Shown here piece by piece: positions 8,895-16,545 of a stretch of 64,000 nucleotides of DNA (position 1 is the first letter of the stretch; each line of letters starts with the position of its first letter). Under the pieces are notes generated by a model. The model was given only the letters and a program-made list of their open reading frames with translations. It was not told where the DNA came from and did not search any database. The position numbers were made by a program, and so were the translations under genes. The stretch lies in assembly GCF_003326795.1 (NCBI RefSeq), contig NZ_JPWI01000013.1, forward strand, positions 1 to 64,000, in the 5' to 3' direction. Origin of the DNA: Thalassospira profundimaris. Its GTDB lineage: Bacteria > Pseudomonadota > Alphaproteobacteria > Rhodospirillales > Thalassospiraceae.

Positions 8895-10397
8895 ATGATG
8901 AGTGCAAGTTTTGCCGAGTTCGTGTGGATCTGGGATCAGATGCTGGGGCTTGGCCTGCCGCGGCATCATCGCAGGATGGCGGATTGGCTCGAAAACTGCT
9001 GGCAGTCGGGCAAGCGCGAAATGCTTTTGATGGCGTTTCGTAATTCCGGGAAATCAACGCTTGTCGGGCTGTTTTGTGCTTGGCTGCTGTATCGTGATTC
9101 CAATCTGCGTATTCTGGTTCTGGCGGCTGATCTTGATCTTGCGAAAAAGATGGTGCGCAACGTCAAACGCGTGATTGAACGCCATCCCCTGATGGCCGGT
9201 CACGTGCCCGAACGGTTGATCGACTGGGGGAGCGAGCGTTTTACGGTGGCACGAACTGGCGTCTTGCGCGATCCATCGATGCAGGCGGTTGGTATTGGCG
9301 GAAATATCACCGGATCACGGGCCGATATCGTGATTTGTGATGATGTCGAGGTCCCGAAAAACAGCGATACCGCGCATAAGCGCGCCGAGCTTCGCGAGAA
9401 GCTTTCCGAGATTTCCTATGTCCTGTCGCCGGGCGGCGCACAGCTTTATGTCGGCACACCGCATAGTTACTATTCGATCTATGCCGATGAAGTCCGGTCG
9501 GAAACCGGCGAGGTTGCACCGTTCTTAAACGATTTCTCACGTTTTGTGCTGCCCATCGTCAATAGACATGGATCATCAAACTGGCCCGAACGATTTGATG
9601 AAAAGGCGATTGAAGCGATCCGGGCCAGAACGCCCGCGCATAAATTTCAAAGCCAGATGATGCTTGAAATGGTTGCGCCCAATGCCGGGCCGTTTGACCC
9701 GGCGCGCCTGCATCATTACGACGCGGAAACCGACATTGAATATGGCAATGGCCGGATGCGGCTTTCGATTGCCGGGCGCACCATGGTCGCAAGTGCCTGC
9801 CATTTTGATCCGAGCTTTGGCGGGCTGCGCGGTGACGGGGCGGTGGTGGCGTGTGTTTATATCTGTGATCAGGGCGAATATTGGCTGCATGATATCGCCT
9901 GGTTACGCGCAACCAACCCGCTTGACGGCGGGCAAAGCGGCGAAACGCCCTGGCGCGACGAGGCAAGCCAGCTTTGCGCGCAGGTCGCGGCATTTGTCGC
10001 GCGCAATCATTTGCCATCATTGCGGGTCGAGACCAATGGTATCGGGCGATTTTTGCCCAATATCCTGCGGCGCGAGCTTAAATCAATCGGATGGGCGGCA
10101 AGCGTCGTAGAACATTATGAAGCCACCAACAAGACCACCCGGATCGAGGATGCCTTTGGCGCGGTGATGGGGGCAAGATTGCTTCATATCGGGCAAGCGG
10201 TGACCAAAACACCGTTTCTGCGCCAGCTTCGTGAATGGCACCCCGATGGCAGCGGGCATGATGACGGGCTTGATGCGGTGGCCGGATGCATTCTGGCCGA
10301 ACCGGTGCGCCTTCCACGGGTCGATTTGCCGCTTTATCGGGCCGACTGGCGGGGAAATGGCGGTGTTTTTCGTGCCGAGAAACATTTCAATCCGTGA
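8895..10397 (+). CDS. Phage terminase large subunit
   Basis: This is a 500-residue packaging ATPase-nuclease. A Walker A-type motif (FRNSGKST) lies at residues 48-55, a Walker B (ADIVICDD) ends at residue 150, and a coupling-like segment follows (YVGTPHSYY). The C-terminal nuclease region opens near residue 300 with HFDPSFGG and has later acidic residues in RVETNG and GHDDGLDA. The length and layout fit the T7 gp19-like group. Terminases pull DNA into a prohead through the portal, so the gene is meaningless for particle formation without the missing head genes. The protein looks intact, with no frameshift seen. Two consecutive ATGs open it; the upstream ribosome binding site (GGAAACGG) is modest. 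Confidence 0.88.
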   Translation: MMSASFAEFVWIWDQMLGLGLPRHHRRMADWLENCWQSGKREMLLMAFRNSGKSTLVGLFCAWLLYRDSNLRILVLAADLDLAKKMVRNVKRVIERHPLMAGHVPERLIDWGSERFTVARTGVLRDPSMQAVGIGGNITGSRADIVICDDVEVPKNSDTAHKRAELREKLSEISYVLSPGGAQLYVGTPHSYYSIYADEVRSETGEVAPFLNDFSRFVLPIVNRHGSSNWPERFDEKAIEAIRARTPAHKFQSQMMLEMVAPNAGPFDPARLHHYDAETDIEYGNGRMRLSIAGRTMVASACHFDPSFGGLRGDGAVVACVYICDQGEYWLHDIAWLRATNPLDGGQSGETPWRDEASQLCAQVAAFVARNHLPSLRVETNGIGRFLPNILRRELKSIGWAASVVEHYEATNKTTRIEDAFGAVMGARLLHIGQAVTKTPFLRQLREWHPDGSGHDDGLDAVAGCILAEPVRLPRVDLPLYRADWRGNGGVFRAEKHFNP

Positions 10398-10687
10398 AAA
10401 GCAGGCCGGAAACCTGAGCGAGAGAAAAAACTTTTCTCACAATGCCAAATGGTTAGCGGGCTTGCGTATCACAAATGTGAAATATTCATGGAATTTTCAG
10501 CTTTTATCCCTACGTTTATTATATGAAAGAATAGTATTGCGATTTTAATCCTATACCAAAGGGCGGTTTAAGCCGACACAAGACACGTTGATTGCAGGAA
10601 ACGGCCAGATCGATTTTTTGATCAATTTAGCAGTTCAGGACACCAAGACGCCCCTGTGGGCGCACCTGACTGTCAGGAGGCCTGACC

Positions 10688-10993
10688 ATGTGGAAAACAT
10701 TGAGCTTGATGGCTGTAATGGCAGCTGCCGTTGCAGTGACAATCCCCGAAGCCTCGGCTTCTCCGGTGTGCGGTGACCGTAGCAAGGTTATCGACAGTCT
10801 GAGTGCCAAATATTCTGAAGAACCGGTTGCGGTTGGCGTGACGTCCAATGGTGGCGTGATCGAGGTGCTCAAGGCACCCGACGGGCAGACCTGGACGATC
10901 CTGTTTACCTATCCGTCCGGGCCCAGCTGCCTTGTTGCATCTGGCGAAGCCTGGCAGGAACTGGAAGAAAAGATCAAGGGACCGGCTGCCTAG
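10688..10993 (+). CDS. Small secreted protein of unknown function
   Basis: This 101-residue protein has a clear signal peptide (MWKTLSLMAVMAAAVAV...ASAS) and a mature domain of about 78 residues. That domain has two cysteines (PVCGD, GPSCLV) that could form a disulfide, and a beta-rich middle (TWTILFTYPSG). A strong ribosome binding site (CAGGAGG) precedes the ATG. The 290 bp upstream, after the terminase stop, are AT-richer, contain no convincing gene, and probably carry its promoter. A perfect terminator follows at 11145. It lies between packaging and lysis genes but does not look like a virion part; it is more likely cargo. Confidence 0.65.
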   Translation: MWKTLSLMAVMAAAVAVTIPEASASPVCGDRSKVIDSLSAKYSEEPVAVGVTSNGGVIEVLKAPDGQTWTILFTYPSGPSCLVASGEAWQELEEKIKGPAA

Positions 10994-11144
10994 AAGGCAT
11001 TGAATTGATGCCTCCTGAGCTTTGGTCACGGGCATGGGGCCTGCGCGCGGACTGATCTGTGCTGCACCCTTTGCCAACACAAGTTTTATGCCGCTCATCA
11101 AAACCGGGGGTGTTGCCCCGGTCACGATGACCTCCCTGAACTGA

Positions 11145-11177
11145 CCCGCAAACCTTCCGGTTTGCGGGTTTTTCTTT
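11145..11177 (+). terminator. Rho-independent terminator (copy 1)
   Basis: CCCGCAAACC pairs with GGTTTGCGGG across a TTCC loop, followed by TTTTTCTTT. It ends the secreted-protein transcript. An almost identical copy lies at 11775. Confidence 0.93.
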
Positions 11178-11318
11178 GCAGTGTAATCCTGAGATGGTTC
11201 ATCTATGCTGCTGAAAAATATGATAAATTTTCACTTTACCTTAACTTATGTTCAGGTTGTAGGGTGCCCGGCTCTGGTCGCCAGATCTTGGGCGACGTGA
11301 TGCAAGTAAAGGCATGTT

Positions 11319-11741
11319 ATGCAGAAAGTGATTTCAGGAATTCTCGAAAGCCGGTGGTTCTGGTTTTTGGCAAGGTTGTGTCTGGTGGTGATGTTTCTTG
11401 CCTCCGGCCTGGCGAAGCTGATCGATTTTGACGGAGGCATGGCAGAGATGCAGGCCGCCGGGCTTGCGCCAGCAGCACTTTTCAACGTCCTTGTGATCAT
11501 CACGCTTTTGGCGGGTGCTGTTCTGATCCTGATCGACCGGGCTGTCTGGCTGGCCGCCGGGATGCTGGGCGGTTTCCTGTTCCTGACCATCCTGATTGTC
11601 CATACATTCTGGAACAAGACCGGGGCAGAAGCACAGATTTCCATGTTCTTTGCCCTTGAACATATTGTGGTTATTGGCGGTCTGATGGCTGCGGCGATCA
11701 CCAGCCACCTTCGACGCAAGATCGCAGGGCTTTCAGCCTGA
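11319..11741 (+). CDS. DoxX family membrane protein
   Basis: This 140-residue protein has four predicted membrane segments. The DoxX signature LVVMFLASGLAKLIDFDGG near residues 22-40 is followed by an amphipathic helix (MAEMQAAGLAP) and by EHIVVIGGLMAAAI near the C-terminus. DoxX-type proteins are inner-membrane proteins linked in some bacteria to quinone or thiol redox chemistry; the role here is not known. The gene has its own AT-rich upstream region and is bracketed by two near-identical terminators, so it is an independent unit. It looks like a host gene carried as cargo between the terminase and lysis genes. Confidence 0.8.
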   Translation: MQKVISGILESRWFWFLARLCLVVMFLASGLAKLIDFDGGMAEMQAAGLAPAALFNVLVIITLLAGAVLILIDRAVWLAAGMLGGFLFLTILIVHTFWNKTGAEAQISMFFALEHIVVIGGLMAAAITSHLRRKIAGLSA

Positions 11742-11774
11742 TCCGTCATTAACGGCATATCCCGATTTTATGGA

Positions 11775-11807
11775 CCCGCAAGCCTTCCGGTTTGCGGGTT
11801 TTTCTTT
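11775..11807 (+). terminator. Rho-independent terminator (copy 2)
   Basis: CCCGCAAGCC pairs with GGTTTGCGGG (one G-T pair) across TTCC, followed by TTTTTCTTT. It differs from the copy at 11145 by one base over more than 30 bp. Confidence 0.93.
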
Positions 11808-11829
11808 GACCAGATGACGAGGCCCCCCG

Positions 11830-12144
11830 ATGAACGATCCAAGCCAGCCTGTGGATGTGATCTGGTGGATCACGGCGGTCGAAATCCCGGTGGTTGCCAG
11901 CCTGTTCTGGCTGCATTGGCGGATGCGCTCCGAGCTGCTTGGCCGGATCGAGGATCAGCGCATTCGCCATGATCGGGAAGCCGGTGATCTGCGCGCCGAT
12001 CTTGCCGACTTCAAGCTTGATGTGGCGCGCAACTATGTCTCGATCCCGTATCTCAAGGATATTGAAAAACGCCTGACCGGTCATTTGCTCCGGATCGAGG
12101 CCAAACTTGACAGCCCGCATAAAAAGGAACTGATCCATGACTGA
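11830..12144 (+). CDS. Membrane-anchored coiled-coil protein of the lysis cassette
   Basis: This 104-residue protein has one N-terminal membrane segment (about residues 10-29, VIWWITAVEIPVVASLFWL) and a long charged helix after it (residues 33-100, likely coiled coil). Single-span proteins of this build are common just upstream of endolysins and may act like an Rz-type spanin, but no spanin lipoprotein partner is visible. Its 3' end overlaps the endolysin start by 8 bp, so translation is probably coupled. The role is inferred from build and place only. Confidence 0.6.
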   Translation: MNDPSQPVDVIWWITAVEIPVVASLFWLHWRMRSELLGRIEDQRIRHDREAGDLRADLADFKLDVARNYVSIPYLKDIEKRLTGHLLRIEAKLDSPHKKELIHD

Positions 12145-12589
12145 TCTTATGACCCGCCCGGTGACGGAACCGGAAACATTGCCCGAGGCCGAAATTCTGG
12201 CCCGAACGCTTTATGGCGAGGCGCGCGGCGAAGACCTTGCCGGGATCGAGGCGGTGGCATCGGTGATCCTTAACCGCGTGGCCTTTGCCAAAAAGCGCGG
12301 TCGATACTGGTGGGGCAATGACATCACATCGGTGTGCCTCAAGCCGGGGCAGTTTTCCTGCTGGAACGCCCATGATCCCAACCGCAAGAAGCTTTTGGCG
12401 ATCAATCCGCGCGACCCGGCCTATCGGCTGTGCAAGCGCATCGCCAAACGGGCAGTGACCGGCGCGCTTCCCGATCTGACGGACGGGGCGACGCATTACC
12501 ATACCCATGCGGTTGACCCCTATTGGGCGCGCGGGCAGGTGCCGGTTGCCGAGATCGGCAATCATGTTTTTTACAAAAACATCGGATAG
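12137..12589 (+). CDS. SleB-type cell wall hydrolase (endolysin)
   Basis: This 150-residue protein belongs to the Hydrolase_2/SleB family. The core has ARTLYGEARGE (residues 22-32, with the catalytic-type glutamate), the motif VASVILNRV, and later CLKPGQFSCWN, all typical. The family cleaves peptidoglycan glycan strands. It has no signal peptide, so export through a holin is expected, and a holin gene follows 11 bp downstream. The cassette is complete and uninterrupted. Confidence 0.88.
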   Translation: MTDLMTRPVTEPETLPEAEILARTLYGEARGEDLAGIEAVASVILNRVAFAKKRGRYWWGNDITSVCLKPGQFSCWNAHDPNRKKLLAINPRDPAYRLCKRIAKRAVTGALPDLTDGATHYHTHAVDPYWARGQVPVAEIGNHVFYKNIG

Positions 12590-12600
12590 GAAGGTATCAC

Positions 12601-13089
12601 GTGATCCCAGCATTGCTTGCCCAGATCGGCCTGCCGCTTTTGATCAAGGCGGTCGGGGCCGGACTTGATCATATCGATAATCCGATCGCCAAAACCGCGG
12701 CCGAGGGCCTTAAACAGGTAGAAGTTGCCGTCACCAAGGGCGACGTCACGCCCGCCCAAATCCTTGAGGCCAACCGCCACACCGAACGGATGGCCGAGAT
12801 TGAACTGGCGCGCGATACCGGGACGCTTAAATCGGTCAATCGCACGATCCGCGCCGAGGTCGCCAGCGAAGACGCGTTCGTGCGGCGCTGGCGGCCAAGC
12901 TTTGGCTATGCGGTCGCACTCACCTGGATCATGACCATGGGCGCAATTGCCTATGCCATCATCCTGACCCCGCTTCAGGCCCCTGCCATCATCGCAGCGC
13001 TGGTCAATACCAGCCCGATCTGGGGCATTGCGCTGGGGGTCTTGGGGGTGAGTGTGGTGAAAAGGAGTGCGGACAAGAAGATCCAGTGA
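12601..13089 (+). CDS. 3TM-type phage holin
   Basis: The 162-residue protein starts at GTG 12601, preceded by AGGAAGG. The N-terminus holds a hydrophobic stretch (LLAQIGLPLLIKAVGAGL), the middle a charged helix, and the C-terminal third two membrane segments (AVALTWIMTMGAIAYAIIL and WGIALGVLGVSVV) before a basic tail. This matches the 3TM holin family also seen in gene transfer agents. Holins form lesions in the inner membrane that let the endolysin through. It is the last recognisable gene of the phage block. Confidence 0.8.
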   Translation: MIPALLAQIGLPLLIKAVGAGLDHIDNPIAKTAAEGLKQVEVAVTKGDVTPAQILEANRHTERMAEIELARDTGTLKSVNRTIRAEVASEDAFVRRWRPSFGYAVALTWIMTMGAIAYAIILTPLQAPAIIAALVNTSPIWGIALGVLGVSVVKRSADKKIQ

Positions 13090-13096
13090 TTTCGTT

Positions 13097-13172
13097 TATT
13101 GCGAATGTTTCGAATATTGCGAATAGATGGGCGCGTGTGTATAAGTAAGAAAGCTACAAGAAAAATTGTAGC
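13097..13172 (+). promoter_or_regulatory. Probable operator/leader of the HTH-PIN toxin-antitoxin operon
   Basis: TATTGCGAAT occurs twice as a direct repeat (13097-13106 and 13115-13124, 18 bp apart) with TTCGAA between. Further down, GCTACAA and TTGTAGC form a perfect 7-bp stem with a 6-base loop at 13153-13172, about 30 bp before the antitoxin start. Antitoxin autoregulation is the natural reading. Confidence 0.55.
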
Positions 13173-13204
13173 CGTGCGCCGGAAAGTGAAATGGAGATTG
13201 CAAT

Positions 13205-13675
13205 ATGTCCGCAATTCGCAAAGACGACTTTGGCGGTCGATTGCCAACCCAGATTGAGAGTGATACGGCCGATCAGTTGTGTCAGATTATTGCCTCGCAG
13301 GCAAAGGAAGGTGAGGATACCAAGCTTACTGTCATGCATGGTGAAGGCGGAGCGGAAACCATCACGCTCAGCCCGGCCCTGACGGAAAGCCTGATGAATT
13401 TGTTGCGCCTTGTTTCTGGCCGTCAGGGGTTTCAGATGATCCCGCTTTCGGCAGACTTGACGACACAACAGGCGGCAGATTTGTTGAATGTGTCGCGGCC
13501 CTATTTGATCAAGCTGCTTGAGGCGGGCGATATCCCGTACGCCACCGTCGGGCGGCATCGCCGGATCAAGGCAGAGGATTTGTTTGCCTATAAAGCCCGG
13601 CGGGATGCAGAGCGTGACGAGGCTTTGTCTGAGTTGGCGAAGATGGACGCAGAGCTTCTTCTGAAAGGATACTGA
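13205..13675 (+). CDS. Antitoxin with excisionase-type HTH domain
   Basis: The 156-residue protein starts after an ATGGAGA site. Residues 85-135 form an excisionase/MerR-type helix-turn-helix (LTTQQAADLLNVSRPYLIKLLEAGDIPYATVGRHRRIKAEDLFAYK). The N-terminal half is an uncharacterised acidic region (TESLMNLLRLVSGRQGFQMIPL bridges the two). This build is common among antitoxins paired with PIN-domain toxins, and a PIN gene starts 7 bp downstream. The HTH domain probably binds the repeats just upstream. The protein looks intact although its toxin is not. Confidence 0.75.
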   Translation: MSAIRKDDFGGRLPTQIESDTADQLCQIIASQAKEGEDTKLTVMHGEGGAETITLSPALTESLMNLLRLVSGRQGFQMIPLSADLTTQQAADLLNVSRPYLIKLLEAGDIPYATVGRHRRIKAEDLFAYKARRDAERDEALSELAKMDAELLLKGY

Positions 13676-13681
13676 GCGCGT

Positions 13682-14047
13682 ATGACATATCGGGCAGATC
13701 ATTTTACAGCGCTTCTTGATGCCTGTGTTCTGGCCGATGTGTTCAAACGGAATTTGCTACTCAGTCTGGCGCGAGCTGAGCTATTTCGTCCGCGCTGGAG
13801 CCCCCAAATCCTTGATGAGACCGAACGGGCGATCCTGAAAATTACCAAGGGTGAAGCTGACGGTAAAAAGCAGCGTGCGGTAATTGAGCGGGCGTTTCGG
13901 GATGCCTGCGTGACCGGGTATGAAGCACTCATCCCGGCGGTGTCGCTGCCAGACGTGAATGATTGCCATGTTGTGGCGGCGGCAATATCAGCTTTTCATT
14001 CATCATGCTTACCCGAGTTGTGTCAGCCAGTGTTTGCAGCGGTCTGA
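13682..14047 (+). pseudogene. PIN-domain toxin, 3'-truncated
   Basis: The N-terminal part is a good PIN domain: LLDACVLADVF with the first acidic residue at the start, then WSPQILDETERAI, and the third acidic motif PDVNDCHVVAAAI. The next 20 residues do not continue the family pattern (normally a strand leading to the last Asp and about 50 more residues). The reading frame runs into the 3' end of the convergent hipA gene, ending inside it with a 39-bp overlap. PIN toxins are Mg-dependent RNases needing a complete acidic cluster, so activity is doubtful. The break probably lies near 13985-14008. Confidence 0.7.
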
Positions 14048-15310
14048 TACATCGTCAACGATGATGTCCAGTCTTGGGCTGTCGGCGTCGCTGTTACGCA
14101 GCTCTTCGCGGAGCGGCTTGAGGGCGTCTTGCAGTTTTTTGGCGATGGTTTTGACCTGTTTGCGAAGGGCGGTCGGGGAGCTTCCGATGGTGCGTGCCTG
14201 GGATTCCCAGTGGGACCAGTCAAGTTTGGTCGGGTCAAATTCGCCGCCGATGGATTGCGCAAGGCGGGGGCGCTGGCTTTTGAAGCAATCGCGGAATGCC
14301 GCACCATTATTGACGTCATAAAGCGGGCTGATCGCGGTCTGGACCGATTTCGGGTTCTGGCGATAGATCAGCGAATAGTTTTTGGCATGCGCATCGGGAT
14401 TGCCGATCAGGACATTGAAAATCACAAAGCCGAGCAATTTCGGAATGTCGCGGGCCGGAACCGTTGCGGCCTTTTTGGTCATGGCAAACATGGCAGCAAG
14501 GTCCGGTCCGCCCTGTTTTTCATATTTCAGGTCCGGGTTGATGCCCGTCGCCTGACAGAAATCTTCCTGATGCAGGCGGGTGACGCGCATGCCGTCCGAT
14601 GTGCGGGCATAGGCGCGGTCAAATCGGGTGACGAACAGCACCGGGCGGTCGTTATAGATCCGGATTTTGGTGTGTGCCGCATCAAGCCCGATGGTGCGGG
14701 CAAGTTTCAGGCAGAAATGCTCGGTCCGGGTGGAATCCGGCAGGCGTTCGATATCGATCTTGAGGATATGGGTGCTGGGATAGCCGCCAATCGGCAGGGA
14801 AATCGCGCCGCTATCAGGATCAATATAAACCGCTGCCTTGTCATTGACCCCGGCAAGGGACAGAACGACTTCATCCTCGTCAATGAAAAGCGGGCGTTGC
14901 GGTAGCTCGGCAATGCGGTGTGCCAGATCATCCGGCGCGATTGGCATCAGGTGTGGCTCTGGGGCGTCGGATGTGGCTTGCTGATCAGGATGGATCAGCA
15001 TCAAGGCCCCGGCGCAATCACGCCCGATATGTTCAAGCATGCCGAACTCGTCGGTGGGGGCGACGTCAAAGAGCTCGCCAATCTGGCGGCGGACATCCTT
15101 TTTATCGGGCAGAAGACCATCAAAGAACGGCTCGATAGCGGTATGGTCAAACGGGCCTGTGCGCAGCGGGATGCTTTGCGAGACCGGATAGGAGGTCGAA
15201 CGCGCCAGCCATTCCGGGGCATATTCAAAGGACATATAGCCGCGATCATCGGCATTCAGGGTCCCGACGCGATCCTGACCATTGGCAAGAACAAGGAGTG
15301 ACTTGTTCAT
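14009..15310 (-). CDS. hipA: HipA-type serine/threonine kinase toxin (module 1)
   Basis: This 433-residue protein has an N-terminal HipA domain (GTL...FEYAPEWLA, PVSQSIPLR, FFDGLLPDKKDVR, HIGRDCAGALML) and the kinase core: LSLAGVNDKAAVYID, STHILKIDI, and the catalytic loop LIGNPDAHAKNYSLIY followed by metal-site motif ISPLYDV. HipA proteins phosphorylate aminoacyl-tRNA synthetases or related targets and cause growth arrest. The start overlaps the stop of the upstream HTH gene by 4 bp, so the pair is cotranslated, as in HipBA systems. All key motifs are present, so it is likely functional. Its 3' end interrupts the convergent PIN gene. Confidence 0.88.
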   Translation of the reverse strand: MNKSLLVLANGQDRVGTLNADDRGYMSFEYAPEWLARSTSYPVSQSIPLRTGPFDHTAIEPFFDGLLPDKKDVRRQIGELFDVAPTDEFGMLEHIGRDCAGALMLIHPDQQATSDAPEPHLMPIAPDDLAHRIAELPQRPLFIDEDEVVLSLAGVNDKAAVYIDPDSGAISLPIGGYPSTHILKIDIERLPDSTRTEHFCLKLARTIGLDAAHTKIRIYNDRPVLFVTRFDRAYARTSDGMRVTRLHQEDFCQATGINPDLKYEKQGGPDLAAMFAMTKKAATVPARDIPKLLGFVIFNVLIGNPDAHAKNYSLIYRQNPKSVQTAISPLYDVNNGAAFRDCFKSQRPRLAQSIGGEFDPTKLDWSHWESQARTIGSSPTALRKQVKTIAKKLQDALKPLREELRNSDADSPRLDIIVDDVSDRCKHWLTQLG

Positions 15311-15621
15311 GCCCGGGCTCCGTCGGGGTTTTCATCGGCACCGGCATCGTCACCGTCACCGTCACCGTCACCGTCACCGGTATCTGGATCGGAGCTTGCC
15401 GTGACCTCCAGCCAGTTGATGTCAATCTGCCCGCCAAGGGCGCGGACAATATCAATCACATTGGCAAGGCCCGGATTGTCGGCCTTGCCGGTTTCGAGCT
15501 GACTGAGGAATTTGATGCTAAGGCCCGTCGCAAGCGAAAGGTCGGTCTGCGATAAACCGAGCGCCTTGCGGGCCTTGCGGATTTCGGGGCCAAGCTGGTT
15601 TATGCTGGAGATGTGCACCAT
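15307..15621 (-). CDS. hipB: HipB-type HTH antitoxin (module 1)
   Basis: This protein has an XRE-type helix-turn-helix (IRKARKALGLSQTDLSLATGLSIKFLSQLETGKA) and an acidic C-terminal tail of Gly-Asp repeats encoded by a hexanucleotide repeat. A GGAGG lies only 2 bp before the ATG at 15621; the GTG at 15618 or the TTG at 15630 are alternatives. HipB proteins neutralise HipA and repress their own promoter. Three matching palindromes lie upstream at 15631-15745, the nearest only 10 bp from the start codon. The length (104 residues) is longer than E. coli HipB (88) because of the tail. Confidence 0.85.
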   Translation of the reverse strand: MVHISSINQLGPEIRKARKALGLSQTDLSLATGLSIKFLSQLETGKADNPGLANVIDIVRALGGQIDINWLEVTASSDPDTGDGDGDGDGDDAGADENPDGARA

Positions 15622-15630
15622 ATCCTCCAA

Positions 15631-15745
15631 ATTTACCTATGGGTAAATATAGACAATGAACAGAGGAAATTCAATGTAAGTTTACCTTTGGGTAAATTTT
15701 ACCTTCATTCAGAGCTTGGAGATCAAAAGTTTACTTGTGGGTAAA
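15631..15745 (-). promoter_or_regulatory. Three-operator array for HipBA module 1
   Basis: Three palindromes share the form TTTACC-N4-GGTAAA: 15632-15647 (spacer TATG, extended by one more pair), 15681-15696 (spacer TTTG) and 15730-15745 (first arm TTTACT, spacer TGTG). Their centres lie at 15639.5, 15688.5 and 15737.5, exactly 49 bp apart. This layout suggests cooperative or looping binding by HipB. The array also sits upstream of the divergent DUF952 gene at 15804. Confidence 0.8.
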
Positions 15746-15803
15746 GTTTGGTCAGGTGCGTTTTTGCCTTGTTGTTGCTGCGTTCTGATCCTAAATTCCG
15801 TCC

Positions 15804-16163
15804 ATGACAAATATAGAACATGAAACCATTTACCGCGTATTGGGTTCGGACGAATGGGCGGAGGCCCTTAGTGCCGGACAGTATGACGGTGCGCCCCATG
15901 ATATTGCCGATGGCTTTATCCATTTCTCGACCCAGGACACGCTGGCGGCAACGCTTGCGCTGCATTATGCCGGGCGGGACCATCTGAAGCTTTTGCGGGT
16001 GCCGGTAGCACCGATTTCCGCCAAGCTGAAATGGGAACCGGCCCGTGGCGGCACGCTGTTCCCGCATCTTTATGACACCCTGTCGGTCGAATATGTCACC
16101 AAGGTCGATGATATCCGCCTTGATGAAAACGGTGTTCACATTCTGCCCGAAGATTTGCGTTAA
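15804..16163 (+). CDS. DUF952 family protein
   Basis: This 119-residue protein has the DUF952 pattern: IYRVLGSDEWAEAL, then DGFIHFSTQDTLAATL, DHLKLLRVPV and GGTLFPHLYDTLSVEYV. The family is annotated as glutathione-S-transferase-like in some databases without a proven reaction. It is a single-domain cytoplasmic protein. Its promoter region overlaps the hip operator array, so HipB could affect its expression. The stop codon overlaps the convergent neighbour by 4 bp. Confidence 0.85.
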   Translation: MTNIEHETIYRVLGSDEWAEALSAGQYDGAPHDIADGFIHFSTQDTLAATLALHYAGRDHLKLLRVPVAPISAKLKWEPARGGTLFPHLYDTLSVEYVTKVDDIRLDENGVHILPEDLR

Positions 16164-16417
16164 GGCCGGAATTCCGGCCCGTCAGGCTGCCACAGATATA
16201 GCCGCCCGCCGCCCTTTTTCGTGCCGGTATCGATCACGCCGGGGAGCTTTCCTGCGCGCACGGCATTGAGGAAGGCGTGGCCGTATTTGACCTTGTCACC
16301 GATATAAAGCTGTGCCCATGCCGGGCCATAAAGCGCGGCAAAATGGAACGGGCCCGGATTGCGGGTGGCAAGGGCGGCCCAAAGGGATTTGAGATCAAGT
16401 TCCGTCATGGCAGGCAT
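16160..16417 (-). CDS. DUF1413-like small protein
   Basis: This small protein of about 85 residues has the order LKSLWAAL..RNPGPFHFAALYGPAWAQLYIGDKVKYGHAFLNAVRAGKLPGV, which resembles the DUF1413 pattern (a short helix, a Gly-Pro turn, W..L..G....G..F...V..G). The start is uncertain: ATG 16417 or 16408; a longer frame to 16528 would run through a strong palindrome and is unlikely. The function is unknown. It is convergent with DUF952 and downstream of the OYE gene. Confidence 0.5.
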   Translation of the reverse strand: MPAMTELDLKSLWAALATRNPGPFHFAALYGPAWAQLYIGDKVKYGHAFLNAVRAGKLPGVIDTGTKKGGGRLYLWQPDGPEFRP

Positions 16418-16486
16418 CAGACCATTGTCAAAAGCCCTGCGCATTGTTCTGGCGCAAAGTGCGAAAAACACCCGGCCTGATACGAC

Positions 16487-16516
16487 AACAGCCCGCCAGG
16501 ATCCTGGCGGGCTGTT
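16487..16516. terminator. Perfect 30-bp palindrome downstream of the OYE gene
   Basis: AACAGCCCGCCAGG and its exact complement form a 15-bp perfect stem; TTTT follows on the plus strand and AAAA precedes on the minus strand. It probably terminates the OYE transcript and may act in both directions. Confidence 0.7.
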
Positions 16517-16545
16517 TTGCATGTGCAAGGCAGTGGGCAGAGGGT

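Noticed and set aside
16417..16528. Longer version of the DUF1413-like gene
   Set aside because: It would cross the 30-bp perfect palindrome that ends the OYE transcript, and the added residues do not fit the family.
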